From Panagrolaimus kolymaensis (Eukaryota; Nematoda; Chromadorea; Rhabditida; Panagrolaimidae), in assembly GCA_028622995.1 (NCBI GenBank), contig JAJQJQ010000004.1, forward strand, positions 7,626,001 to 7,690,000: a stretch of 64,000 bases of DNA. Direction: 5' to 3'. The translations under genes and the position numbers were made by a program. The notes under the pieces were generated by a model that saw only the letters and a list, made by a program, of their open reading frames with translations, searched no databases and was not told the origin of the DNA. This document shows, one piece after another, positions 1-10,725 of this stretch (position 1 is its first letter; every line of letters begins with the position of its first letter).

Positions 1-123
1 TGCAAATTTTTGTCTTTCATCCAAAAAATGAAGAAAGCTTCAATGTTTCGTCATTGGCTGAGGATATATGTAAATTATTGAACAAAAAAGTGTTACGAAC
101 CATGAATTTTTCGAACTCAATTT

Positions 124-384
124 TTACAGTAAAAAAACACCAAAAGAGCCATCATGATTTCGTTTGATTGAATTTGAAGGATGCATTTTGATACGTTCAC
201 CAGGCACAACAATGATACTTGTAAAGATGCCAGCAAAAGCACCAGCATTGAAATTTTGAAAAGCCGAAAGTTTTTGATTTGGGTGAGTTTGTTGAAGCCA
301 TCGACCAAGAGCACAACCACCAAAGAAGATTGCAAAAAGTGGAGCTGAACCAACCAAATGTGTTACCATTCCTTTGTATAATGC
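124..384 (-). pseudogene. Mitochondrial carrier fragment (DIF-1/carnitine-acylcarnitine carrier-like), probably broken
   Basis: An exon opening after a TTTTAG acceptor at 385-386 encodes a stretch resembling nematode DIF-1 mitochondrial carriers: LYKGMVTHLVG, PLFAIFFGGCALG, WLQQT, NAGAFAGIFTS and the carrier signature PGERIK. Directly after ERIK the expected C(I/L)LQ continuation is found only one frame over (an extra A in ATCAAAATGC). The first frame then regains a HDGSFGVF stretch like the usual YDGPLDVV, and a stop follows at about 124. Two compensating shifts and no other carrier exon in view suggest a decayed copy. The rest could lie outside the window on the low side; bases 1-120 gave nothing recognisable. 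Confidence 0.6.
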
Positions 385-706
385 CTAAAATTGGAATGAT
401 AAAAGCAACAAAAAAATGAACAATAAAAGAAGTTTACACACGAAATCTATCAAATTTTGATAATTTTTTCTGAAAGCTTTAGAAAAGTTTAGGATTTCAA
501 AAAGTAAAGTTTATCCTTCAATGTGAATGTTTTGTGCAATAATTCACAAAAAGCCAACAACACGCGATTACGATGTTAGTTGCTCGAAGCAAAGGATGGC
601 AATAAAAGTAAGAAAAACGCAAATATTCAATTAATTATTTATTTCGATTATTACAAATATACAAATAAGAGACAAATATAAATTGTAAACACAATGTACG
701 AAGATG
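385..706. other. Gene-free spacer
   Basis: No convincing exon. Bases about 560-640 recur at about 2930-3010, the 3' flank of the next paralogue, so this is part of the tandemly duplicated unit. Confidence 0.5.
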
Positions 707-2118
707 CTAAACTTTTGCTGCAGGTTGAATTTGTTGTTGTGATGGCTTTGATTCTTCTTTGCTTGGTTTTGATTTTCCAGAAGCATGTTTTTTAGAATGT
801 TTTTGAGACTTTTTTGATGCAACAACGGGTTCTTTGCTTGCTTTTGGTGCTGGTTCACGAGATTTTGATTGATTTTGTTGTTGTTTTGATGCAGCGTCTT
901 CTTTGCTTGGTTTAGATATAGCTTCTTCTTTGGTGGTTGCTTTTGATTTTCCATCACCTGTTTCTTTAGATGGTTGTTGTTGTTGTGATTGCTTTGACAT
1001 AACAGCTACATTGCTTCCATTTAAACCAAGATTTTGAGTGTTCGTTTGAGTTTTGGATTTTTCTGTTTTCTTTGATTTTTGAACTTGATCATCTGGTTGA
1101 GGTTGGTTTACTTGAGCATGTTTTGAACGTTTTTCTTTTCTTGCTTTTGAAGCTCGACGACAAATATTGTAAAGACGCATGCAAGCCCATAAGATAAAAC
1201 CATCAGAAATCACCTCGAGGATATAAAGAGCAATATAAAAAGGATCTAAAAAATGAGTAAATAAGTTAAGAAAATTTACTATTGCAAATACTAATATCTT
1301 ACCACTATAATTATTAGCAAATAATATTGGAAGATCAACAAAGATGAGAATACTTGAAATGATGTTGAAAATAATGATAACTCCGGTTGAAACGAAACAT
1401 GTTATATAAATCCATAATCGGTAAGGACAACAACATCTAGCAACACCTAAGAGAATGGTCATTAGAGCATAAACACCACATTTAGCAACTGTTGCAGCAA
1501 ACATATATTCAATGAAAATAATGGCAGCTTCGATACTGGAAAAAATGTTTGCGATGATTGAGAAAAAGAATCCAACAAAAAGCTGAAAAGGTGCACAATA
1601 AAGAGTTAGCATCGTTATATAAAGCATAAACTCACAACAGAATTATTCATCGTAATTACACCATCAACAATAACATCATCATTTCTTGCAACTTCAACAT
1701 CATGAGCACCAGGTGGGATTTCAACACCATTAACATAAGTAACTCCATTGATTGTACTAACATTGATATCATTTCCACCATGAATTGAATTTCCATTTAC
1801 GTTAACAACCTTGGTACCATTATCCATTTCAGCATCATAGAAATCATTTGAAGGTGGAGATGGAGGAGACGGAGGTGATGGAGGAGATAATGTTGAAGAG
1901 CTATCAAATACCATATTAAGATTATTTGCACCAATATTTATGCTTCTTTGACGACGAACACCACAATGTCTTCTTATTATTGGACTTCTTCTACCAACAT
2001 AACAGGGTCTTCGGATTGGCCTTGGTCGAACATAACATGGTCTTCTAATTGGCATTGGTCGAACATGACATCCAACATGAGGTCGAACATATAAACCATT
2101 TCCAACAATAACGGCCAT
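707..2118 (-). CDS. Four-helix membrane protein paralogue 1 (Arg/Pro-rich N-terminus, Lys/Ser-rich tail)
   Basis: Three exons, 2118-1636, 1582-1303 and 1245-707, give 433 residues with consistent phases. Introns are 53 and 57 nt with GTGAGT...CAG and GTAAGA...TAG ends. The N-terminus is Arg/Cys/Pro-rich with IRRPCYV repeats, then a run of PPS units, then the block shared by all three paralogues (INGVTYVNGVEIPPGAH...DVIVDG). About four hydrophobic segments follow (near FFFSIIANIF, CGVYALMTILLG, TGVIIIFNIISSILIF and YIALYILEV). The last 170 residues are low-complexity Lys/Ser/Gln with repeated SKPSKE and KEP units. No signal peptide is evident. I do not recognise the family; topology resembles small tetraspan proteins but lacks the tetraspanin CCG motif. 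The second intron is also open in frame, so retention is possible. Confidence 0.75.
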
Positions 2119-3088
2119 TCTTTGCAGGATTGAGAGAAGAGAGCTTCACACAAAAAGTTGATGAAAAACTTCAAATGAAGAGAACAAACAAAAAAATTGG
2201 TTTTCATTGACGTCAATTTTTGTTGGCAAAAATATGCAAATTTTTAATGATTCCCAAACGAATTTTCTTTCTTTTTTTGCCACTCAAAAAAATCATAGAA
2301 ATTTTTCTGAATCCAAAATACATTAATTGATGTGTGTAAAATTTTCTAAGCAAACACCAAATTATTAATTTCTCAATCGATGCTATTATTTTTTGCCACC
2401 CAATTGTCGAGCTTATTAATAGCGGAAATTGTTTCATTGAATTTTAGACCTTTTTTTTTACGATAAAATAGTTTCACATCTTTTTATTTGTATTTTTATA
2501 AATCAGTAATGGACACGAAGAAGGGCTTCTTTTTCTTAGCATACAAAAGTTTTATTTCGAGCGTAAACGCACCTGCCAATATTATCGAATTTTGAAGGTC
2601 TTGGTGGTTCCCATTAATTAATCAATTTTCAACTTTTATAAACACATGGGGCTATAATGGGTTATGAAAAATTTGCTACTTATGTCTTTTCTCATCCTCT
2701 TTTTACTTGTTTTTTTTGAATAGTCAATTGAAAACTTTATAAATCAACAAAGAAAAAAATTAACAAACGCAAAAAGGTACAAACAAAAAAATAAATGTTT
2801 GAAGTATGAGTCGTCATTATTATTTTTTTTTTTTTGAAAAAGAGTGAAGAAATTAATTTACTCGCTCGTCTTTCATTGAAGTTGTTGCTTGGGGAAAGAA
2901 ATGAAGTTATTGATCCTTCTTTCCCTTCCTTCTTAGTTCTAGTAATTTTCTGTTATTTGGTTGAAGCAAAGAATGGCAAACAAAGTAAGAAAAACACAAA
3001 TATTCAATTTTTTATTTCGTTTACATACAAATTTATTAATGAATTAAAAAGATACAAATATAAATTGTAAACACAATGTACGAAGATG
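2119..3088. other. Spacer between paralogues 1 and 2
   Basis: No supported gene. The part next to 2118 is shared with the upstream flanks of the other two paralogues (TGCAAAGA just before the start codon, TGCAAATTT and CCCAA blocks), so it is duplicated promoter/5' leader DNA. The part next to 3088 matches the 3' flank of paralogue 1. Confidence 0.5.
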
Positions 3089-4032
3089 TTAAACTTTTGG
3101 ATCAGGTTGAATTTGTTTTTGTGATGGCTTTGACATAACATTAATTTTACTTTCATTTAAGCCAAGATTTTGAGTTTTCGTTTGAGATTTGGATTTTTCG
3201 GTTTTCTTTAATTTTTGAACTTGATCATCTGGTTGAGGTTGGTGTACTTTAGCATGTTTTGAACATTTTTCTTTTTTTGCTTTTGAATTTCGACGACAAA
3301 TAATGTAAAGATATATGCAATGCCATAAGAGAAGTCCATCAGCAAGCAATTCGACGATATAAAGAGCAACATAGCCAAAATCTATAAACATTGAGTTAAA
3401 GAAAAATTTCATGTGTTACATATTCTAAAATCCTACCACCACTAACATTATCAGCAAATATTGGGAGATCAAGAAAGATGAGAACACTTGAAATGATGTT
3501 GAAAATGATGATAACTCCTGTTGAAACAATGCAAGCGATATAAATCCATAATTGTTTGCGATAACATATTGCAACAAATAAGATGATGGTCATTAAAGCA
3601 TAAATACCACATTTAGTAATTGTTGCAGCCAACATATATTCAATGAAAATAATACAAGCTTCAGCAATGGAAAAGCTGGCTGCAGTAATTGAGAAATAGA
3701 TTGCAGAAACAAGCTGAAAACGAGCACAATAAAGAGTTAGCATAATTAATACCGATAATATAAAAACTCACATTAGGACTAGAATTTTGCGGAGCCATTA
3801 CACCATCAATAATAACAACATCGTTTTTTGCAACTTCAATATCATGAGCTCCAGGTGGAATTTCAACACCATTAACATATGTAACACCATTGATTGTAGT
3901 AACTTTGTGATTATTACCACCTTGAATTGAAATTCCATTTACTTTAACAACATTATTACCATTACCCATTTCGGCATCATTTAAATCATTTGAAGGTGGA
4001 GATGGATGAGATGTTGCAACAATAGTGGTCAT
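3089..4032 (-). CDS. Four-helix membrane protein paralogue 2 (short N-terminus)
   Basis: Exons 4032-3772, 3713-3437 and 3381-3089 join in phase to 276 residues. It keeps the shared INGVTYVNGVEIPPGAH block and the same four hydrophobic segments as paralogue 1. It has lost the Arg-rich N-terminus, has only one PPS unit left, and its Lys-rich tail is shortened to KKTEKSKSQTKTQNLGLNES plus a short end. Intron positions match paralogue 1 exactly, which supports tandem gene duplication. Function unknown. Confidence 0.75.
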
Positions 4033-4876
4033 TCTTTTGCAGGAAAGAGAAATTCACAAAAAGTTGATAATGAAAATTTGAGGAAAAACTTCAAATGATG
4101 ACAACAAACAAAAAAACTTTTTCATTAATGAAATTTGTTGTTAGCAAAAATATGCAAATTTTCTAAGATTCCCAAGGGAACAAAAAAGCTTTTCTCTTTT
4201 CCATTTTCTTTGTTTTTCTCCAGTCAAAATCCATTGAAACTATTTTCTGTCATTTAAAAACATTCAATGACGATTTATAAAAAACTCGTATGCATCAAAC
4301 GAAAGTTTCCAAATTACTGTATCTCTGTTATTGCTTTTTTTCCTTGATTGTTTTACCATTGAATTTTACTTGAATTATAAATGTGACAGTTTTTTTTTTG
4401 AAATTTAAACCTTTTTCGAGATAACTTTGTTTTATAATTATGTTGCAAAAAATTTCTCTTGCATGTTTTTTTGTTTTTCTTATATTTTTTCTATTAAAAA
4501 TGTAAGCTATAATTTGAGAGCTGTTTTTTCCTTACTAAATATGAAAAAATTTGATTGGAAAGTTGAACTTTTTCTTTTTCGTTTGATTCAAATTTTTTTT
4601 TCTAACTTGGAGATTCTTAACTCAAAACAAAAACTACAATAAACGGAGTTGTTGTTGTTGTTGGATTTTTTGTGATATTAAACGATCAAAAAGAATATAT
4701 ATATATTTTAATTTTACTGTTTTATTTATTCACATAAATTTTTTACATACATACAGATAATATTAATTAATACATAATTCTTACAATAAATAATAAATTA
4801 GTTTATTTAGGGTTAAGAAAAATTTTTTAATTACAAAACGGGAAGAATATTTTACACGGCCATCATTTGTATTTGT
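4033..4876. other. Spacer, duplicated at 12745-13574
   Basis: AT-rich flank with no supported gene. It aligns by eye with 12745-13574 (shared TGCAAATTTTCT, CCCAAGGGAACAAAAAAGC and GTAAGCTATAATTTGAGAGC), marking it as part of the block duplication. The 3' part is the 3' UTR of the peptide gene ending at 4877. Confidence 0.6.
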
Positions 4877-5256
4877 TTAACGTACTGAAAAAAAAGATTA
4901 TTTATTTTTTCAAAGAAGGTTTTTGTGAGAAAAAAAGCTTACAGCATGCACATTGAGAAGCAAAGCAACCATTATATTTGGCACCGTTATCTTGACAAAG
5001 TTTGATGCAACCAACTGGATTGGTTGTGCAATCACCTACAAAATCAATGAACATTTAAAAAATGCTTTAAAAATATTTATAAATTTATTTTTACAAAAAA
5101 ACTTTAAAAACTTGATTTTCTATAGTATTTTTTAAAGCTTTCCGATAACGAAACCTTACCAATATAAAATACTTCTTGAGCGATAACACAATTAAGAATA
5201 GTTAGAAAAAGAATAAAAACAAAAGCTTTAACAACAATCATTGAATTTGAAGCCAT
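4877..5256 (-). CDS. Secreted six-cysteine CS-alpha-beta-type peptide A1
   Basis: Exons 5256-5160, 5035-4943 and 4884-4877 join in phase to 65 residues; the last exon is only 8 nt (TACGTTAA). A hydrophobic signal segment (VVKAFVFILFLTILNCVIA) ends near residue 26. The mature part has six cysteines in the order C-x6-C-x3-C-x9-C-x4-C-x-C. The CxxxC and CxC pairs are the hallmark of the CS-alpha-beta fold seen in invertebrate defensins and related peptides. Antimicrobial or signalling roles are inference. Paralogue at 13575-13960. Confidence 0.8.
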
Positions 5257-6157
5257 ATTTATTTTTTTTGAAGAAACAAATGAATATTTATTATTTTGAT
5301 TATTTTAAAACTATAAAGTTTTGATGGTTTTTTTCTTTTTATTCAAAATCTTTTTATATATATAATTTTTTTTAAAGGATCATAAACCGTCATCGTCGTC
5401 GACAATTTGCATTTTAGACGTTTAGCGGAACGGAAAAAAAAACAGATTAGAATATTTTTGATGATTGTTGTTTACAAAATAAAAGGATTTGGTTATTTTC
5501 AACAAAAAATAATAATAATAGAAAAACATGGATAAAGTTTTTGTGTTTTGTTTTTGTCATCAAAAAAAAACCCATGCATATTCGAGAGATTTGCATCCTT
5601 TTGAAATGTCATGGTTCATTGGTTCATTGAGAAGGGCTGAACGAATGGTCACGTTCACAAAATTTATAAAAGTAAAACAACTTTTAGATTTTTATGAGAG
5701 AAAAAATAATAAAACAAATCGTGAGTTTTATTTATTTTGGTTAATATTTTTCTCGTTAAAAACAAAAAAAAGGATTTATGAAAATAAATAAGTAAACAGA
5801 ATTTTGTCGTTGGTGAAAATAAATAAAAAAACCCAGAATTTGTTGCTAATCTTTTTTTGTAAAATCGAAAATTGGTTTGCTATTTACTTATCATTCATGA
5901 ATTCCAGCTTAATTTTTTACATTTGAGAAAATTAATTATCATTAAATCAATTTTAATCCAAAGATTTTTTTACTTTTCGAATCAATGCTCTTTTTTTTGA
6001 TCTGAACTGTTTCGTTAAAAAGGTTTCTATTTTTATAAACTTTTTTTTCGTCATCTTGAAAATATTTACAAATATATAAATTTTACAAAAGCGAAATGAA
6101 AAAAATGTAAAATAAACATGATTAATTGTTTTTTCGTAGAACAAATTTGAGTAAAAT
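5257..6157. other. Spacer containing a conserved 99-bp block
   Basis: Upstream region of peptide gene A1, duplicated at 13961-14886. Mostly AT-rich and diverged between copies, apart from the stretch at 5572-5670 listed separately and a shorter shared stretch near 5380-5440. No supported ORF. Confidence 0.5.
5572..5670. other. 99-bp block identical between the two cluster copies (possible ncRNA, exon or promoter)
   Basis: Starting at CCATGCATATTCGAGAG and running to ACGTTCACAAAATTTATAAA, this block matches 14304-14402 with no difference that I can see, while flanks on both sides have drifted. It is GC-richer than its surroundings, open on both strands, and contains GTTCA...TGAAC and repeated GGTTCATT units. 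I cannot tell coding from non-coding. Confidence 0.5.
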
Positions 6158-6491
6158 TTATATGAATTTTGGAAGAAGCATTATTGGTAAAAAAAATTTT
6201 ACTACTCTAAAAATTATCTTCAATCTTTATTTGAAATCCAAAGATGGAAAAGTTACCGCATATGCATGTAATTACAAGACATCGAATAGCTTTGGAATTT
6301 TGATTTCCGCAAACTTTTTGGCAGTCATGATCGTTGCTACAAGTGCCTAAAAATTGATTTATGGAAGCAAGCCACAATAAAATATGAGTTGCCTGCATAA
6401 CGTATAAATATTCTCTGGCATCAACATATTGCAAAATCATAAAAATGAAAATTAAAGCAAAAATAATTGTGAGTTTAGAAAAGAGAGCCAT
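6158..6491 (-). CDS. Secreted six-cysteine CS-alpha-beta-type peptide B1 with read-through first intron
   Basis: Model 6491-6257 joined to 6201-6158 gives 92 residues. A signal-like segment (LTIIFALIFIFMILQYVDA) is followed by C-x5-C-x3-C-x9-C-x4-C-x-C, the CS-alpha-beta spacing. Paralogue B2 has a 49-nt intron with donor GGTAGGC after TAC. Here the donor is changed to GTTATGC, and net insertions make the former intron 54 nt, in frame and without stops, adding about 18 residues between signal and cysteine core. Either an exonised intron or a gene on the way to loss. Splicing of the second intron (6202-6256) is supported by B2. Confidence 0.65.
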
Positions 6492-7091
6492 GGTTTAAAA
6501 ATAGTCAGCAAATTTCAAAAACTTTTCGAGTTCAAAAACAAAGCATTTTTATTGGTTTAGTTTTTTACGAATAACAAAAATATCACATTTATTCAAATGA
6601 AAATTCCTTGAACATGAGTTTGAAAAAAATGTGAAAAGGCTGCTTTTAAGGAAAATAAAAATTAAAAATGGAAAATACAATAAATTGTAATCTTTAAAAA
6701 TAACAAATTCCATTATTTTTTTATATAGTAAGTTTGCATTTATTTACATTTTATTTAAAATGACGAAGAAAATTATCAACTTCGTTATTGAAATCTAATT
6801 TATTTTTTTTTGTAATTAAAAAACCACAAATTTCATTCTTTCTTACTTTTTTAAATGACAAATTGAGACACCACGAATTTAATTTGTTTGATATTTATTT
6901 TTTTTATAATTATGTACATAGTTATAATAATTGCTTGAAAAGAGTAACAATGACTTTTCAAAAATTTACAGAAAGCAAAACTAATATTTAAAAAAAAAGA
7001 GAATATTTACAAAATATTTGTGACGACTGAGTATTTTTCAGTAAAGCTCGAATTGGAATAATTTGTTGTTTCATTCAATGGTTTTTCAATT
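6492..7091. other. Gene-free AT-rich spacer
   Basis: Promoter side of peptide gene B1 and 3' side of C1. Matches 15209-15935 in patches (for example TAACAAATTCCATTATT). No supported gene. Confidence 0.5.
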
Positions 7092-7406
7092 TTAACGCTC
7101 TGAAAAAAATTTTATTGTAGCTTTTTACGATGGTTTTTTCCTTAAAAAAACAAACTTACGACACGTGCAAGTATGTAAAACGCATCCACCAATATTATGA
7201 GCATTCTGTTTTGTACAAGTATCTAAGCAATCAGGTCCACGTTGACATCCACCTGCTGAAATTATAAATTTCTTTTTATATATGCTTTTTATAAACAAAA
7301 AAATTATAATTAGCTTTTACTTACGAATTTGAAATTGTTCTTGAGCATTTATACAAATTACAGCGATGAAAGCTAATAAAATAATGAAAACAAAAAGTTT
7401 AGACAT
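7092..7406 (-). CDS. Secreted six-cysteine CS-alpha-beta-type peptide C1
   Basis: Exons 7406-7325, 7255-7160 and 7099-7092 give 61 residues, with the same 8-nt last exon layout as A1. Signal segment LFVFIILLAFIAVICINA; then Gln-rich start and cysteines spaced C-x5-C-x3-C-x10-C-x4-C-x-C, ending CTCQR. Glycine pairs precede the first and fourth cysteines (GGC), as in many arthropod defensins. Introns use GTAAGT donors. Paralogue at 15936-16258 is nearly identical. Function inferred only from fold pattern. Confidence 0.8.
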
Positions 7407-7654
7407 TTTTTGATTTTTTAGAAGGATTAAAGTTTTAGTTTGAGTTCACAACAGGGCTGTCCGGGACTAGGTCTTTGCCAATCCGGGACCGGGATTAGAA
7501 AAAACGGCCGGGTCAGAGTTTCAAAAAACGTAAGCTTTTGCTTGTATTATTAGATAAAATATTTTACTCCAATCGAAAGTTTCTTTAGTAGCTTCGAGGC
7601 CATGAAATTTAAGAATTATTAATTTTTTTTATATAAATTTCTTGAGCTTCAGAG

Positions 7655-7845
7655 TTGGGTCCGTCTAATTCGCGGCGCGGCGCAACATACGGCGCGGTGG
7701 ACTATTTCGCGACGCGGCGGACTATTTTACTGCGCGGCGGACCGTTTCGCGTGGCATCGGATGGGTTTTTTTGAAATCGCCGCGCCGCGAAATAGTCCGC
7801 CGCGCCGTAAAATAGTCCGCCGCGCCGCGAATTAGACGGACCCAA
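7655..7845. mobile_element. GC-rich foldback/MITE-like element
   Basis: Perfect terminal inverted repeats begin TTGGGTCCGTCTAATTCGC and end with the reverse complement. The interior is made of CGCGGCGG and ACTATTT units in both orientations, so the whole 190 bp can fold on itself. Base composition is completely unlike the surrounding AT-rich DNA, indicating insertion. No target-site duplication is clear in the flanks (CAGAG / ATTTT), so the superfamily is unknown. Confidence 0.7.
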
Positions 7846-8114
7846 ATTTTTGACTAATTTATATTTGATGAATGGTAATTTACAGTTTTTTTTATCCATC
7901 AAAAATTTAGAGATGGCAAAACTTTCTTTAAAGACATTTTTATTTTTTAAACTCTGTCTTCTATTTTGTACCGGCGCTTTATATTTATCATCATTTCATA
8001 TTTGCTTGGATTTGATTTTTGAATTTTCAGGTTCCATTAGTTGTTGTATCAAAATTTTTATGCTTTTGTTTGATATTACTTTTACGAAGCTGTGTTATTA
8101 TATTATTTCATGAA

Positions 8115-10090
8115 ATGGGTTATTATACAAGAAGTAAGAAGAATGAAAGAGTACAAGGTGATATGGATTGTGATTCATCAACAAAAGAAAATTCGATAGC
8201 TGACAATCCTTCTGGTTAGTTTTCTTTAACTTTTAATAAAATATTTTTTGTGCTTTTTTTCTTTAAAAAAGCCATGTCGAGGTTACTATTGCATATTACA
8301 ACTATATAAAAATTACTAAAAGCTCAAAACATTTATTTAAAGAAGATAATTATAAATCATACTTAATCATTGTTTCATTTTTAGGGCTTCAATCAGATCA
8401 ATCCAATTCATCGAAAGAAGATATAACAAATGTAACAAGTAAAAGGTAAGTTTTTTTTAAATTTAATTATTATTTTGTAATAACGAAATAATTTTAGTGA
8501 ATCGGAAACAAAAACAACAAAAAGTTTAATTACAAATGAGCTTGGAAAAGTGAACCATAATTTGGACGTTTTTAAGCAAGATATTCGAGAAAATGCAAAA
8601 GAATTTAATGAAGATACAATACTCATGCTTGATATTGGTGATAAAATGAAAAGAAAAAAGAAAGTTCTTAATTTTATTACTACTAACAAGAATATATTTT
8701 TTTAGATTGAAGAATAAATACCGTGTTATATGCAAAATTGGAGTTGGTGGAGGCTCATTGGTATGGCTCATTATTGATATGAAAACTCATGAATTCAAAG
8801 TGGCAAAAGTTTTTCAATATCGTAGTGGCATTCCACAGTTGGAAATAGATGTAAGTTTAATTTTTAAATAAAAATGGGTTTAACCTATCCAACATGTCGC
8901 TTTTCTAAATATCTTGAAAAAGGTTTATTTTTACGGAGATTCAACTTTGAAGAATTAATATTTTTTTATTTTATCATACAAAATATAAATGTCATTAATT
9001 ACTTTGTTGTTATAGACTCTTAAAAAAACTTCAAACCATCCAAATATATTGCACTTCTATGAAAAGCTTGTGATTAGATCTGGTAAACGTCTTGGTCGTG
9101 TGGCTATTTATGAACCATTGGGGAAGGATCTAAGTACGTTGATGAAAGAAGCTGCACAACATGATGGTTTATCAATTTCCATCGCTAAGAAAGTTGCAAA
9201 ACATATTTTAATGGCACTTCAAACTCTTCATGATCTTAAAGTTATTCACAGTGATATCAAACTCCAAAACATTGCAACTTCTGTTTCTCAATTAAGTTTA
9301 CGATGTCAATTCGAAAAAATTGTTGAATCCATGAAATCTGGGAAAAATCTCTCTTCGCTTCGAATGGTATGTGACAATTCTGAATTTGATGTAAATAAGA
9401 AAGGAAAATTGCTGGAAAAAGAACTTGAAGAAGTATTAAAGCTGGAACTCAAAGATGAACCCGAATTGATCTTTAAATTAATCGATTTTGGAAATATTGA
9501 CGTAAGTTTCTTATAAATTTGTTTCATTTACATATTTCACATATTTCAGGTAGAAGGATCAAAACATCGTACTGGTACACCTGGTTATCGTCCGCCGGAA
9601 TACTATTTTCGTGCTCCTTTGCTTCGATCTCATGATATTTGGTCCCTTGGCGTTACAGTAAATTTGTTTTCACTTTCTAAAAAAAGTTTCATTTACCATT
9701 TTTTAGATAGTGGAGTTATTAACTTGTAAAATGTTTCTCAAATATGGAAAGAATGCTGTTGACGAAATAGAAGCATTACATTATATGTTTGGCAACTTTT
9801 CTCGACGACATTATAAAGGTTTCAAAGATCCTCATCGGTATAAATCGAAACATACAACGCGATTTTATTCTTCTGAGAAGACTGAAAAACGAATTAAGAA
9901 ATTTTTACAAAAGAAATTTAGAAAACTAAAAATGCATGAAGATGATCGAAGTGTTCTTATTGATTTCCTGTTTCAAATGTTTAATACTGTTCCAAGTGAA
10001 AGAAAATCTGCAGAAGAATTACTAACGCATACATGGTTGAACTTCGATGCTGCTGACCAACAATATGAAAACAAACCTATTTGTTCATAA
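8115..10090 (+). CDS. SRPK-like serine/threonine protein kinase
   Basis: Seven exons: 8115-8214, 8385-8445, 8498-8663, 8713-8850, 9016-9501, 9550-9657, 9707-10090 (480 residues if the third intron is right; its GTTCTT donor and AAG acceptor are weak). Kinase landmarks in order: glycine loop IGVGGGSLVW, VAK lysine, catalytic loop HSDIKLQN, metal-binding DFG, TPGYRPPEY activation segment and DIWSLGV. A charged insert of about 75 residues between the catalytic loop and DFG, the S-x-V-W glycine loop and DFGN recall SR-protein kinases (usually HTDIKPEN, DLGN). Key residues are present, so it should be active. The Ser/Lys-rich N-terminus is of unknown role. Confidence 0.75.
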
Positions 10091-10159
10091 ATAAAAATAC
10101 AGTATTTTTTAAAAATAAAAAATGATTACTAAAAATAAAACTAAAATTATTATTTTTTT

Positions 10160-10725
10160 GTGCACAACTTTGCATGGAAAATTCATATTTACACTATCAT
10201 CGCTGGCTGCCTAGTTATTTATCCAATAATGTTTTGGAAGATAAAAACTTTAAAATCAGGCTCAAATAATAATAATTCAAAAATTCGTAGTGAAATAAGA
10301 CTCATGTATTCTGCATTGGTTTTATTCTTGGCTAATTTACTTTTTGCAGCATATTTTGTTTTTAGGTAAATTTATTTAATTTTTAATCCCTATTTTTTAT
10401 GATAAAAAAAAACGTTTTAAGAGACCAAATGATTTCACAATATCAAGAATTTGGTAAATATTCAGAATGGACATTATTTTTGCTTTCAGATATTTATGAT
10501 TTACACAATAGTTATGCATTAATTTTAACTTCAAAAGATGTGAGAAAAGCTGTATGGCGAACGATAACGATGTCAAATGAAGATTCAACCATAATTGGAA
10601 CCGCTGCATTTTCTCATGTTCCTCCACATAAAATAGCTAATATCAGTAATTATACGAATAACATTAATAATAATTTTGTTGTTGGTTCTGTAAAAAATGG
10701 AGAGAATAATACTATTGTCATTTAA
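10160..10725 (+). pseudogene. C-terminal fragment of a nematode serpentine chemoreceptor
   Basis: Two exon-like stretches, 10160-10365 and 10422-10725, join in phase (TTT AG|A GAC). They encode what look like helices 5-7: IYTIIAGCLVIYPIMFW, MYSALVLFLANLLFAAYF and WTLFLLSDIYDLHNSYALIL, followed by a cytoplasmic tail with a SKDVRKAV stretch typical of receptor ends. No exon for helices 1-4 lies upstream, where the kinase 3' end sits 70 bp away. I read it as a truncated receptor of the Srg/Srv kind; exact class uncertain. Confidence 0.5.
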
